Part shown: in pieces, positions 33,090 to 43,372 of the stretch
Position numbering within the stretch: the stretch's first letter is position 1
How the letters are laid out: each line of letters starts with the position of its first letter
NCBI RefSeq assembly: GCF_004341105.1
Contig: NZ_SLZK01000013.1
Span: forward strand, 1 to 64,000
DNA from: Rhizobium sp. BK418
Lineage (GTDB): Bacteria > Pseudomonadota > Alphaproteobacteria > Rhizobiales > Rhizobiaceae
Direction: 5' to 3'
Length of the DNA: 64,000 nucleotides
Notes under the pieces: model-generated
The model's input: only the letters and a program-made list of their open reading frames with translations
Told to the model about the DNA's origin: nothing
The model's database searches: none
Program-made: the position numbers and the translations under genes

Positions 33090-33782
33090 ATGCATAAAGA
33101 ACTGAAGCAGCGGATGATCGAGGCTGGCCGCATTTTGGAACAGGCCGGCCAGGGAGACTGGACGCGCGGCCATATATCGATCCGCGTTCCGGACCAGCCG
33201 GACCGCTTCTACATGAAGCCTTCGAAATTCGGCCTCGAAGAAATCACCCACGACAACATCATCACAGTCGATCTCGAGGGTGAAAAGGTCGATGGCGAAT
33301 ACGGTCGTCACAACGAGGTTTACATCCATTCCGAGGTGCTGCGTGCCCGCCCCGACGTCAATGCTGTCGTCCACACACACGCACCCTATGCCGTGAGCTT
33401 TTCCGCACTGGGCAAGCCGCTGCAGCCGATCGGTCACCCCGGCTCGATCTTTGCCGAAGGCCTGCCGGTCTTTTCAGAAACGACGGAGCTGATCACCACG
33501 CCCGAGCGCGGCAAGGCGGTCGCGGCTTGCCTCGGCGAGCACGGTGCCATGCTCCTGCAAAACCACGGCCTGGTGACGGCAGGCCCATCCATCGAACAGG
33601 CGATCTATCTCGCGCTGTCCCTGGAGAACGCCTGCATGATGCAGCTGTGGGTGGAGGCAGCAGGCGGCGCCAAGGCGCTCGGCAAACCCGAAGATATCAA
33701 GGCCAAGCGCAAGCACATGTTCCGCGAAGAGATGTTCAAGGCGACCTTCGCCTATCTCGTCCGCCGCCTGAAGCGCGGCTGA
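33090..33782 (+). CDS. class II aldolase/adducin-family protein, copy 2
   Basis: A 230-residue class II aldolase-like protein, distinct from the copy at 28496. The zinc site is VVHTHAPYAVSFSALGK and LLQNHGLVTAG; the substrate loop is GDWTRGHISIRVP. A tyrosine/proton-donor region follows in NACMMQLW. GGAG precedes the ATG at 33090; a frame from 32997 overlaps the upstream gene and has no site. It may cleave or decarboxylate the product of the preceding enzyme; the precise reaction is unknown. Confidence 0.82.
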   Translation: MHKELKQRMIEAGRILEQAGQGDWTRGHISIRVPDQPDRFYMKPSKFGLEEITHDNIITVDLEGEKVDGEYGRHNEVYIHSEVLRARPDVNAVVHTHAPYAVSFSALGKPLQPIGHPGSIFAEGLPVFSETTELITTPERGKAVAACLGEHGAMLLQNHGLVTAGPSIEQAIYLALSLENACMMQLWVEAAGGAKALGKPEDIKAKRKHMFREEMFKATFAYLVRRLKRG

Positions 33783-33814
33783 AGCGGCAAGACGATACGT
33801 TGAGGAGGAGTCCG

Positions 33815-34828
33815 ATGTATTATATCGATGCGTTCAACCATTTTTTTCCTAAGCAGCTCTGGGATCGTATCCAGAAGCTTGACGGGGCCGGCAAGGATAT
33901 CGGTCGGCGCATGCAGGGCGTGCCTTGCATCTACGATCTTGAAACCCGCTTCCGGGTGATGGACGAATTTTCCGATTATCGGCAAATCATCTCGCTTGGC
34001 ATGCCGCCGCTCGAAGCCATGGGCGGCCCGGAACTCGCCACCGAATTTGCCCGCATCGCCAATGACGGACAGGCTGAACTCGTCGAGAAATATCCCGAAC
34101 GCTTCGCCGGTTTCGTTGCCGCTCTGCCGATGAATGCTCCCGACGCCGCTGTGCGCGAGGCTGAACGCGCCTTTACCGAACTCGGTGCCAACGGTCTGCA
34201 GATCCATACCAACGTCAATGGCGCGCCGCTTGACGAAGAGCGTTTTTTCCCGATATTCGAAGCCGCCGCCAAGCACAACAAGCCGGTGCTTCTGCATCCC
34301 TCACGCACCTCGTCTATGGCGGATTACGCCACCGAGGACAAATCCAAGTACGAAATCTGGTGGACCTTCGGCTGGCCCTATGAAACCAGCGCCGCCATGG
34401 CCCGCCTCGTCTTCTCGGGCTTCATGGACCGTCTGCCGAACCTGAAGGTGCTTGCCCATCACATGGGCGCCATGGTGCCTTATTTCGAAGGCCGCGTCGG
34501 CCCAGGTTGGGACCAGCTCGGCAAGCGCACTTCCGACGAGGATCTGTCGCTCGTTCTGAAGCGCCTCAAGAAGCGCCCGCTTGATTATTTCAAGGATTTC
34601 TATGCGGACACGGCCGTGTTCGGCTCGCGTGCAGCGACGCTCTGCGGCCTGGAATTCTATGGCAGCGACCGTATCCTCTTCGCATCGGACTCGCCCTTCG
34701 ATCCTGAAAAGGGCCCGGGCTACATCCGCGACACGCTGAAGATCCTGAACTCTCTCGATCTTTCCAAGGAGGATATGGAGAAGATCTGCTTCCGCAACGC
34801 CGAAACCCTCTTCGGGCTCAAGAGCTGA
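33815..34828 (+). CDS. amidohydrolase-family decarboxylase/hydrolase (ACMSD type)
   Basis: A 337-residue member of the Amidohydro_2 family, whose members include aminocarboxymuconate-semialdehyde decarboxylase, gamma-resorcylate decarboxylase and 5-carboxyvanillate decarboxylase. Metal-site regions are IDAFNHFFP (an N-x-H variant of the usual H-x-H), PVLLHPSRTSSMADY, VLAHHMGAMVPYFEGR, and the final aspartate in LFASDSPFD. The first metal histidine is therefore replaced by asparagine in this chain. AGGAGGAG precedes the ATG. It is the last gene of the unit begun at 32015. Confidence 0.82.
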   Translation: MYYIDAFNHFFPKQLWDRIQKLDGAGKDIGRRMQGVPCIYDLETRFRVMDEFSDYRQIISLGMPPLEAMGGPELATEFARIANDGQAELVEKYPERFAGFVAALPMNAPDAAVREAERAFTELGANGLQIHTNVNGAPLDEERFFPIFEAAAKHNKPVLLHPSRTSSMADYATEDKSKYEIWWTFGWPYETSAAMARLVFSGFMDRLPNLKVLAHHMGAMVPYFEGRVGPGWDQLGKRTSDEDLSLVLKRLKKRPLDYFKDFYADTAVFGSRAATLCGLEFYGSDRILFASDSPFDPEKGPGYIRDTLKILNSLDLSKEDMEKICFRNAETLFGLKS

Positions 34829-34850
34829 CACAGCTGCAAGCTAATCTGAC

Positions 34851-34882
34851 GCGCGGCCGCCATGCATTGTGGCCGGCCGCGC
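34851..34882. terminator. GC-rich stem between convergent genes
   Basis: GCGCGGCC (34851-34858) pairs with GGCCGCGC (34875-34882). It lies between the amidohydrolase stop and the end of the cyclase gene and may end transcription from both sides. No T-run. Confidence 0.4.
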
Positions 34883-34895
34883 AGACAATATCACG

Positions 34896-36104
34896 TCACG
34901 CGCCGCGGGATTTCGCATCCAGCGGCTGTTGATCCGGCCAGACATAAATCGCGGCTGGCCGGGAGACCCCCTTCAGCGGAAAAGAGCCCGCCTCCTCGAA
35001 ACGGCCTGGCGCCTGCGAAACGAAGTCGGCTGATGCCAACAGGCTGTGGCCAACGATATCGGCGAGCTTCTCCATGCGCGCCGCTTCGTTGACCGCTCTA
35101 CCGATGGCCGTGAAATCGAGACGGCGCGCCGCCCCGACGTTTCCGTAAAAGACTTGGCCGACGTGCAGAACGATATCGACGAGCAGTTGCGGTTCTCCTG
35201 CTTTCGCGCGCTCGCGATTGACAGCGGCATTGGCTTCCATGGCGGCCTGTGCCGCAGACAGAGCGCGATTGCATGCCTCGGCCGGGTTGTCGATATCTGC
35301 AGGAAAGATGGCGAGAAGACTGTCGCCCATGAACTTCAAGATCTCTCCACCCTCCTGCTCGACCGGTGTGCCAATCGCCTCGAAATGTTCGTTGAGCCAG
35401 GCAACGATGCGTTCGGGCCCATGCTTTTCGTTGAGCGAGGTGAAATTCTTAAGATCGGCGAGAAGGATCGCGGCATAGACCGCGGTACCGTCACCGCGGC
35501 GGATATGACCGCTGAGGATGTGGCCGCTGGTTCTAGCGCCCGTATAGACGGCCAGGACATCGGTAGCCACCCGCGTGGTGGCGATACGCCAACAGGCAAG
35601 GGACAGTGCTGGGACCATTTTCTGCAGATCGGCAATGAGCCTGTCCGAAAAGCCATCGGGATCGTCGACCGCAATCGAGAAGCTGACGCCAGCAAGCGCA
35701 GTATCACCGGGAAATGAAACAAGCTTCGTCAGATAGTCGGTAGCACCGAGCTCAGCGAGTTCGGTCAGCAGTGGAATCGGCGGGGCATCCGGTCCCGGCG
35801 GCAATCTCCAGCGGGCATATCGGAGATTATTTGTGAGGAGATAGGAGATGGGAGAGCGCCGGAACAGTTCCTGGCTCGCTTCATCATGCCCTTGAACCTC
35901 CTTCGAAATACCGGACGAACGGTACCAGGCGACCGAAAATCCTCTCTGCAGGGGATCGATCGACGGCATTGCTATCGACGCGCGAAGGATTGGGTATCCG
36001 AGATCCGCCAGCCGTTCTGCGACACCCTGCAAAATGGTGTCGATCGTATCCGTCGATAATCCCTCAGAGATGATCCAGTCGATCAGATCTTGCAAACAAG
36101 GCAT
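34896..36104 (-). CDS. class III adenylate/guanylate cyclase with unknown N-terminal sensor
   Basis: About 402 residues. The C-terminal half is a class III cyclase domain: AAILLADLKNFTSLNEKHG (first metal aspartate), EQEGGEILKFMGDSLLAIFP (second metal aspartate), VGQVFYGNVGAARRLDFTAIGRAVNEAARME. The N-terminal roughly 190 residues have no membrane span and are of unknown type; similar cyclases are common in Rhizobiaceae. ATG at 36104 follows AAGGAC; frames reaching 36185 or 36398 lack a site. It is cytosolic and probably synthesises cAMP in response to a soluble ligand. Confidence 0.85.
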   Translation of the reverse strand: MPCLQDLIDWIISEGLSTDTIDTILQGVAERLADLGYPILRASIAMPSIDPLQRGFSVAWYRSSGISKEVQGHDEASQELFRRSPISYLLTNNLRYARWRLPPGPDAPPIPLLTELAELGATDYLTKLVSFPGDTALAGVSFSIAVDDPDGFSDRLIADLQKMVPALSLACWRIATTRVATDVLAVYTGARTSGHILSGHIRRGDGTAVYAAILLADLKNFTSLNEKHGPERIVAWLNEHFEAIGTPVEQEGGEILKFMGDSLLAIFPADIDNPAEACNRALSAAQAAMEANAAVNRERAKAGEPQLLVDIVLHVGQVFYGNVGAARRLDFTAIGRAVNEAARMEKLADIVGHSLLASADFVSQAPGRFEEAGSFPLKGVSRPAAIYVWPDQQPLDAKSRGA

Positions 36105-36350
36105 GGCGACGTCCTTCTCCCTCCGCTTTTTTGGGGAGGTCTGTCGTTCTAACGCAATTTCATCAATGGTCCATTGGCCTGTCATTTTCGGCAGAGAGCG
36201 TCGTTGCAAAAATTTCAAACACCCTCGCCGATTGTGGTAAGATGCGGTGGAACAAAATGGCCTCAGCTGCGTAGTGTCTCCCTGGGACGCGAAAAAGCCT
36301 GTTATCGCCCTAACAACAAGCACAACTCCACTTCGAGAAAGGAAAGGAAT

Positions 36351-36554
36351 GTGTCTACGACCATACGGACGGCTGATGTTGTGCCGCATGACGACCACGT
36401 CGTTACCGCCAAGGAAGCCTTGGAAGGGCTTTATCTGAGGCTCGAAATGGAGAAGGAGGTTCGTCTCGTTGCCGCGGCCTTACGCGCTGGCTGGTCGGCA
36501 GACGAAGCGTTGGACGCGATCGACCAGCTCCGGGCCGACGATACGAAACATTGA
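36351..36554 (+). CDS. small acidic helical protein, unknown
   Basis: A 67-residue reading frame from GTG 36351, directly preceded by GAAAGGAAAGG. It looks wholly helical: TAKEALEGLYLRLEMEKEVR and RAGWSADEALDAIDQLRAD, rather like a small two-helix partner or toxin-antidote-type protein. It is divergent from the cyclase and convergent with the ABC operon. I recognise no family. The ribosome site and amphipathic pattern make it likely to be translated. Confidence 0.5.
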   Translation: MSTTIRTADVVPHDDHVVTAKEALEGLYLRLEMEKEVRLVAAALRAGWSADEALDAIDQLRADDTKH

Positions 36555-36621
36555 GGGCTCCCTGACGTAAACATTTCTGGGCCTTGGCATGGAAAACCAT
36601 CGCTGTGGTTTTCTGCTGCGC

Positions 36622-38457
<1,836 letters not shown>

Positions 38458-38488
38458 GATTGCTTCCTCAATTATCCGCAGTTCCGGA

Positions 38489-39685
38489 TCAGTCCGGCCA
38501 CTTCAGCACACCGTCGAAGCGGCGTTTGCTGCGATTTTCGATTGGCGTTGCAATGATTTCGTTGGACGCGCGCGCCTTGTCGAGCTCCTCAGCCAGACGG
38601 CTGGCGACAATCTTTTCCTGGCCCGGATGCAGGTTGCAGGGGTCAAGGTAGAAGTAGCGGTGTTCGACTTCGTGGTCGCGGACGATGATCGGCGGCGAAC
38701 CGCGGCTGAGCGCATCGGCTAGATCCCAGGCGGTGATATGCGCCTCTTCGGCATCGACGATCAGCCGTAGGCGGTCGAGCGGGTTGTTGGTCGGATCGGG
38801 CTCGATCAGCGCGGTTACGCCGGGACGGCCGTCCAAAGTCTCTTTCCAGAGATTGAGATAGCTCGTCTCACGCTCTCGAATGCCGGCGTGGTCGCGCTTT
38901 TCCCAAGCTTCAAGCGCGGCCATCACGCCGAAGATGCTTTCCTTGCCCACCTTCATGCCGCGGCCGATACCCATGTTCTGCAGGAAGGCATTGCGCACCA
39001 GTTCCTTCTTGCCGGCAACGATGCCCGAAGTCGGACCGCCGAGAAACTTGTGGCCGGAATAGAGCGCCACATCGGCACCTTGTTCCAGGAAGATGCGAAG
39101 ATCATATTCCGACGCTGCGTCGACGATGACAGGAACGCCTTTGGCATGGGCGATCTCGACGAACTCCTTGAGGTTCAGGAGACCGTAATCGACGACGTGA
39201 TGCGAGACGACGTAGACGGCTGCAGCCGTCTTTTCGGTGATTGCATGCTCCATATGGAAGCGGTGCGTGGAGGTCGCCTGACCGATCAGCACGAGCTTGC
39301 CTCCGGCAAGGCGGATCGCCTGATCGACCGGCGCTCCATAGCTGACGACATGGCCCATCTGGACGAGAATTTCATTCTTCTCCGGCACGACGTCCGGCAG
39401 CTTTTCGACGGCGAGAAGATTGTTGCCGGTGATGGCGCCAGCGACGGCAAGCGAAATACCCGCCGAGCAGGAAGCGGTCACGAAACCTGCTTCGCCGCCC
39501 GTAAGCCGTGCGATAACGGCACTCGCTTTGCGCTGCAGGTCGTTGACCTCGACAAATTGCGGTAGGATCGACGACATGGCGGCGATCGCTTCGGGAACCA
39601 CGATTGACGCGCCGAGGCTCGTCATGGTGCCGGAAACGTTGATGACCGGGCGAAGGCCGATCGATGTGCGGATGTCCTCAGACAT
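38489..39685 (-). CDS. SelA-like PLP enzyme (D-glucosaminate-6-phosphate ammonia-lyase/DgaE type)
   Basis: A 398-residue fold-type I PLP enzyme of the SelA/DgaE group. The PLP lysine is in LYSGHKFLGGPTSG; cofactor contacts are in the ASCSAGISLAVAGAI loop and VPVIVDAASEYD. It is not selenocysteine synthase: there is no SelB or tRNA-Sec context and it is shorter than SelA. Members catalyse alpha,beta-elimination of ammonia from amino acids or amino-sugar acids. GGAGAG precedes the ATG at 39685. It follows the RidA gene by 51 bases. Confidence 0.82.
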   Translation of the reverse strand: MSEDIRTSIGLRPVINVSGTMTSLGASIVVPEAIAAMSSILPQFVEVNDLQRKASAVIARLTGGEAGFVTASCSAGISLAVAGAITGNNLLAVEKLPDVVPEKNEILVQMGHVVSYGAPVDQAIRLAGGKLVLIGQATSTHRFHMEHAITEKTAAAVYVVSHHVVDYGLLNLKEFVEIAHAKGVPVIVDAASEYDLRIFLEQGADVALYSGHKFLGGPTSGIVAGKKELVRNAFLQNMGIGRGMKVGKESIFGVMAALEAWEKRDHAGIRERETSYLNLWKETLDGRPGVTALIEPDPTNNPLDRLRLIVDAEEAHITAWDLADALSRGSPPIIVRDHEVEHRYFYLDPCNLHPGQEKIVASRLAEELDKARASNEIIATPIENRSKRRFDGVLKWPD

Positions 39686-39736
39686 GGGTCTCTCCAATTT
39701 CAATCTGTTGGGCCGGAACAATCATGTGCGTGCCCA

Positions 39737-40237
39737 TCAATCCTTGATCGCGACGATGGCTTCGATTTCGACGGTGATGTTGCCCGGCAGCGAGCCGAAG
39801 CCGACGGCCGAGCGGGCGTGCTGCCCGATCTCTTCGCCGAAGACATCGATGAAGAGATCCGAGCAGCCGTTGATGACGGCGGGATGATCGACAAAATGCG
39901 GCACCGCATTGACCATGCCGAGCAGCTTGACCACCCGCTTGACGTGCGAGAGATCACCAAGCGCCTCGTGCATGACTGAGAGCAGATTGATGCCGGTCAG
40001 CTTTGCATGGCTGTAAGCAGCCTCGACGCCGATCTCGGCGCCGACCTTGCCGACATGCATGAATCCATCAGCCTCGCGCGGCCCCTGCCCCGACAGGTAA
40101 AGCATGTTGCCCTCCCGCACATTGGTGACGAAGTTGGCGATCGGCGGCGGTGAAGCCGGAAGCGTAATGCCGAGTGCAGCGAGCCGCTCATAAGGCGACG
40201 TGCCGATGGTGCCGGCGGTGGCGGGAGACTGGTTCAC
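39737..40237 (-). CDS. RidA/YjgF-family enamine-imine deaminase
   Basis: A 166-residue RidA-superfamily protein, longer than classic RidA, with the N-terminal tail SPYERLAALGITLP. The core includes NVREGNMLYLSGQGPR, EAAYSHAKLTGINLLSVM, VKRVVKLLGMVN and SLPGNITVEIEAIVAI. RidA proteins hydrolyse reactive enamines or imines made by PLP-dependent ammonia-lyases, and this gene lies right beside such an enzyme. GTG at 40237 is six bases after CAGGAG; ATG at 40252 is an alternative. Confidence 0.88.
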   Translation of the reverse strand: MNQSPATAGTIGTSPYERLAALGITLPASPPPIANFVTNVREGNMLYLSGQGPREADGFMHVGKVGAEIGVEAAYSHAKLTGINLLSVMHEALGDLSHVKRVVKLLGMVNAVPHFVDHPAVINGCSDLFIDVFGEEIGQHARSAVGFGSLPGNITVEIEAIVAIKD

Positions 40238-40275
40238 GCAAACTCCTGTCATGCGATTTCTTTTATGCTCTGGTC

Positions 40276-41484
40276 TTACCGGTAGGAATAACCGTGGCTG
40301 TGGCGCACAAGCTTACGGGCGCGCGGAACATAACGGCTGGAGGTGTAGGCCTCGTTGCCGATGACCGCATGCCGCGGCTCGAAGAGCTTCTTCAGAACCG
40401 AGACGTCGCCATTGGAATCGGTCGCCTCCAGATCGGAATCGACGAGATCGAAAATCGTGAACTCCGCCTGAGCGCCAACCGTCAGACGGTTGTCCATCGA
40501 TAGCTTGATGACCGATGCCGGCGCATGGGTAACGGCGTTGATCACCTTGTCGAAGGGCATGCCCACCGACAGAAGCTTCGACATGGTGATGGCCAGATCC
40601 CAGACCGGGAAGTTCATCGAATGGCCATGCAGATCGGTGGAGATCGAGAAGGGCAGAAGACCGCGGGCAATTGCCGCTTCCGCCACCTTGAAGGAGAAGG
40701 AGGCGCCGCCATGGCCGATATCGAGGCGGATGCCTTCGGATGCGCAGCGTTCAGCGAGATTGAAGAGATCTTCGTCCTCCATGATGCTCGAACCCGCCTT
40801 GCCGTTAAAGCAATGGGTGACCACATCGCCGGGACCGAGGATTTCCAAGACCTCGTCATAAAGCGCCGGGGGCTCGCCGACATGCACCATCATCGGCACT
40901 TTGAGGATCTTGGCGATCTTCTTGCCGAGCTTGACCGGGGTGACACCCCAGGAGCCGGTGATCACATGGCTGGCGCGCACCTTGATGCCGACGATATGCT
41001 CGCTATTCTCGGCATAACATTCGAGGATGCGGTCGAGGTCGATATCTCTGATGTCGCGCAGTTCCGCGACACGGTTGCAGGCAACGAGACCGATCGAACC
41101 GAGGTTGAGGAAGGCCTTGATGCGCTCCTTCGACGGCTCGATAATATATTCGCGGAAGCCGTGGAAATTGGCTTCACCGGCAGAGCCGGCATCGACGAGC
41201 GTCGTTACGCCGCGCTCGACTCCGCATTCGGACGGGCGGATCGAGATATCGGTGCCGCCATGCCAGATATGCACATGCAGGTCGACCCAGCCGGGAGATA
41301 CGAAGGCGCCCTTACCGTCGACGCGCGTCACATCGTCGGCGACCGCAAGCTGCGGACCGAGCTGCGCGATCTTGCCATCCGCGCCGACGAGGATGTCGAT
41401 TGCCCCATCGGGCGTGTCAGCACCGAAGCCGACTGGCTTCACATTGGTGAGGAGAAGCGGTTTGCCCGCTGTTTCACCGGTCAT
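40276..41484 (-). CDS. COG3964-type amidohydrolase/deacylase
   Basis: A 402-residue metal-dependent amidohydrolase. The first metal site is GWVDLHVHIWHGG; a lysine bridge is expected in VGIKVRASHVITG; further histidines are in PMMVHVGEPP, VVTHCFNGK and STDLHGHSMN. It belongs to the family whose members deacylate N-acyl-amino compounds or O-acetyl-mandelate and often stand beside SelA-like enzymes. ATG lies directly after the permease stop, so translation is coupled. It would release a free amino compound for the PLP enzyme. Confidence 0.85.
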   Translation of the reverse strand: MTGETAGKPLLLTNVKPVGFGADTPDGAIDILVGADGKIAQLGPQLAVADDVTRVDGKGAFVSPGWVDLHVHIWHGGTDISIRPSECGVERGVTTLVDAGSAGEANFHGFREYIIEPSKERIKAFLNLGSIGLVACNRVAELRDIRDIDLDRILECYAENSEHIVGIKVRASHVITGSWGVTPVKLGKKIAKILKVPMMVHVGEPPALYDEVLEILGPGDVVTHCFNGKAGSSIMEDEDLFNLAERCASEGIRLDIGHGGASFSFKVAEAAIARGLLPFSISTDLHGHSMNFPVWDLAITMSKLLSVGMPFDKVINAVTHAPASVIKLSMDNRLTVGAQAEFTIFDLVDSDLEATDSNGDVSVLKKLFEPRHAVIGNEAYTSSRYVPRARKLVRHSHGYSYR

Positions 41485-42354
41485 TTAAAGGTCCTTTCGA
41501 AGTTTGGGATCGAGCATGTCGCGCAGGCCGTCACCGACCATCTGGAGCGAAAGCACGGAGAGAATAATGGCGACGCCCGGAAACAGCGTCATCCAGTCGG
41601 CCTGACCGATATATTGCCGGCCAGCGGCGATCATCGTGCCCCAGGTTGGAATTTCCGGGCTGACGCCGAGGCCAAGGAACGACAGGCCGGCCTCGGCAAG
41701 CATGGCGCTCGCAAAGAGGAAGGTTGCCTGCACCATGATCGGCGAAAGCAGGTTCCTCAGTACATGGCGCGTCATGATATGGAACGTCGAAATGCCGAGC
41801 GCCTGTGCCGCCTCAACATAGGGCAATTCGCGGATCACCAGTGTCGAGGCGCGGACGATACGCGCAAGGCGTGGTGCATAGACTATCGATAGCGCAATAA
41901 TGACAGTCGTCAGAGACGGGCCGAGCGCCGCAACAAGCGCGATTGCCAGCAGGATATCCGGGAAAGCCATCATCGCATCAATCAGGCGGGCAATCGGCGT
42001 ATCGAGATTTTTGAAGAAGCCGGCGAGCAATCCGAGGGTAACCCCGATCACGGCCGACAGCGCGACGACCGCAGCGCCGACCAGCAGCGACAGCCGGCCG
42101 GCGAAGATGGTGCGCGACAGTACATCGCGGCCGAATTCGTCGGTGCCAAAGAAATAGGTGCCGCTGGGCGGCTTCAACCGGTTGACGATCGAAAGCTTCG
42201 ACGGCGAATAGGGAGCAACCCATGGTGCCAGGACCGCCAGCAGCACGAAGATCACCAGGATGAGCAAGCCGACGGCGACCGTCTTGCGCTTCAGGAAGCG
42301 GCGGATGAACTTACGGCCTTCATTCTCGGCCGGTAGGATCGCGATATCCGTCAT
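41485..42354 (-). CDS. dipeptide-type ABC permease, DppC-like
   Basis: A 289-residue inner-membrane permease. An N-terminal cytosolic tail and first span (VAVGLLILVIFVLLAVLAPWV) precede GTDEFGRDVLSRTIFAGR, the DppC hallmark. Five more spans follow, with the EAA loop ALGISTFHIMTRHVLRN and PEIPTWGTMIAAGRQY near the end. Its ATG shares a base with the stop of the DppB-like gene. Confidence 0.95.
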   Translation of the reverse strand: MTDIAILPAENEGRKFIRRFLKRKTVAVGLLILVIFVLLAVLAPWVAPYSPSKLSIVNRLKPPSGTYFFGTDEFGRDVLSRTIFAGRLSLLVGAAVVALSAVIGVTLGLLAGFFKNLDTPIARLIDAMMAFPDILLAIALVAALGPSLTTVIIALSIVYAPRLARIVRASTLVIRELPYVEAAQALGISTFHIMTRHVLRNLLSPIMVQATFLFASAMLAEAGLSFLGLGVSPEIPTWGTMIAAGRQYIGQADWMTLFPGVAIILSVLSLQMVGDGLRDMLDPKLRKDL

Positions 42355-43295
42355 CAGTAGCGCACCCTTGGGTCGACAAGCAGATAGAGCATATCGATCG
42401 CAAAATTGATCAGGACGTAGAGTGCTGCGATCACCAACAGCGCACCCTGGATGACGGGATAATCACGGCGAAGGACGGCTGACACGACAAGATTACCGAC
42501 GCCCGGAAGACCGAAGACGGTTTCGGTGACGACGGCGCCTGAGATAAGTACGGCAGCGGTTAGACCTAAAACGGTGAGGATCGGGATCAGCGCATTCTTC
42601 AGGGCATGCTTGAGAATCACCCGGCGCTCGATCAAGCCCTTGGCCCGCGCCGTGCGGATATAATCGTCACCAAGAACATCGAGCATCGAGGCGCGCGTGA
42701 AGCGCAAAATGAGCGCCGAGGACACGATTCCGAGCGCGAAGGCTGGCAGGGTCAGATGATACATGCGGTCGATGAAAGTCGAGCCCGGCCCGCCATATCC
42801 CGAGACTGGGAACAGACCAAAACGCACGGCGAAGATCTGCATAAGAATGAGGCCGAGCCAGAAACTTGGAATGCTAGCCGCAAACATAGCCAGCGTCGTT
42901 GCAGCCTGGTCGACAAAGGAGCCGCGGCGATAAGCGGCATAAATGCCGATTGGAAGCGCAATGATGCCAGCGATAACGAGCGAGAAGATCGTCAGGAAGA
43001 AGGTCGGTTCGGCACGATCGAGCAGTGCTGCCGTCACCGGCATATTGAGGAAGATCGACTGCCCGAGATCGCCCTTCAGCAACTGGCCGATATAATAGAG
43101 ATATTGCACACCGATGGACCTATCGAGGCCGAGGCTCGCGCGCAAATCGGCAATATCCTGTGGCGTCGCATCGGGGCCGAGCATGACGGCAGCCGGATCG
43201 CCGGGAGTGACGCGAACGATGACGAAGACGATCGTGACAACGAGGAACATCACGACGATCATGCCAAGCAGGCGCTGGAAAATGTAACGTATCAT
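42354..43295 (-). CDS. dipeptide-type ABC permease, DppB-like
   Basis: A 313-residue permease with the DppB opening MIRYIFQRLLGMIVVMFLVV and VTPGDPAAVMLG. The EAA loop is IRTARAKGLIERRVILKHALKN, and GAVVTETVFGLPGVG lies in the last third. I start at ATG 43295; a frame to 43409 would overlap the binding-protein gene and adds non-family residues. It forms the pore with the DppC-like subunit. Confidence 0.95.
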   Translation of the reverse strand: MIRYIFQRLLGMIVVMFLVVTIVFVIVRVTPGDPAAVMLGPDATPQDIADLRASLGLDRSIGVQYLYYIGQLLKGDLGQSIFLNMPVTAALLDRAEPTFFLTIFSLVIAGIIALPIGIYAAYRRGSFVDQAATTLAMFAASIPSFWLGLILMQIFAVRFGLFPVSGYGGPGSTFIDRMYHLTLPAFALGIVSSALILRFTRASMLDVLGDDYIRTARAKGLIERRVILKHALKNALIPILTVLGLTAAVLISGAVVTETVFGLPGVGNLVVSAVLRRDYPVIQGALLVIAALYVLINFAIDMLYLLVDPRVRY

Positions 43296-43372
43296 GAAGC
43301 CTATCCTGGTGCCGGGCGAGCACGATGGAAAAGGATACCGGCGCGGACGCACCGGTATCCCCCGATGGAGCA

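Noticed and set aside
38489..39685. Selenocysteine synthase (SelA)
   Set aside because: The protein is short for SelA and there is no SelB or tRNA-Sec; context is catabolic.
40525..41892. 455-codon plus-strand frame opposite the amidohydrolase and permease
   Set aside because: Crosses two real genes on the other strand and carries no motif.
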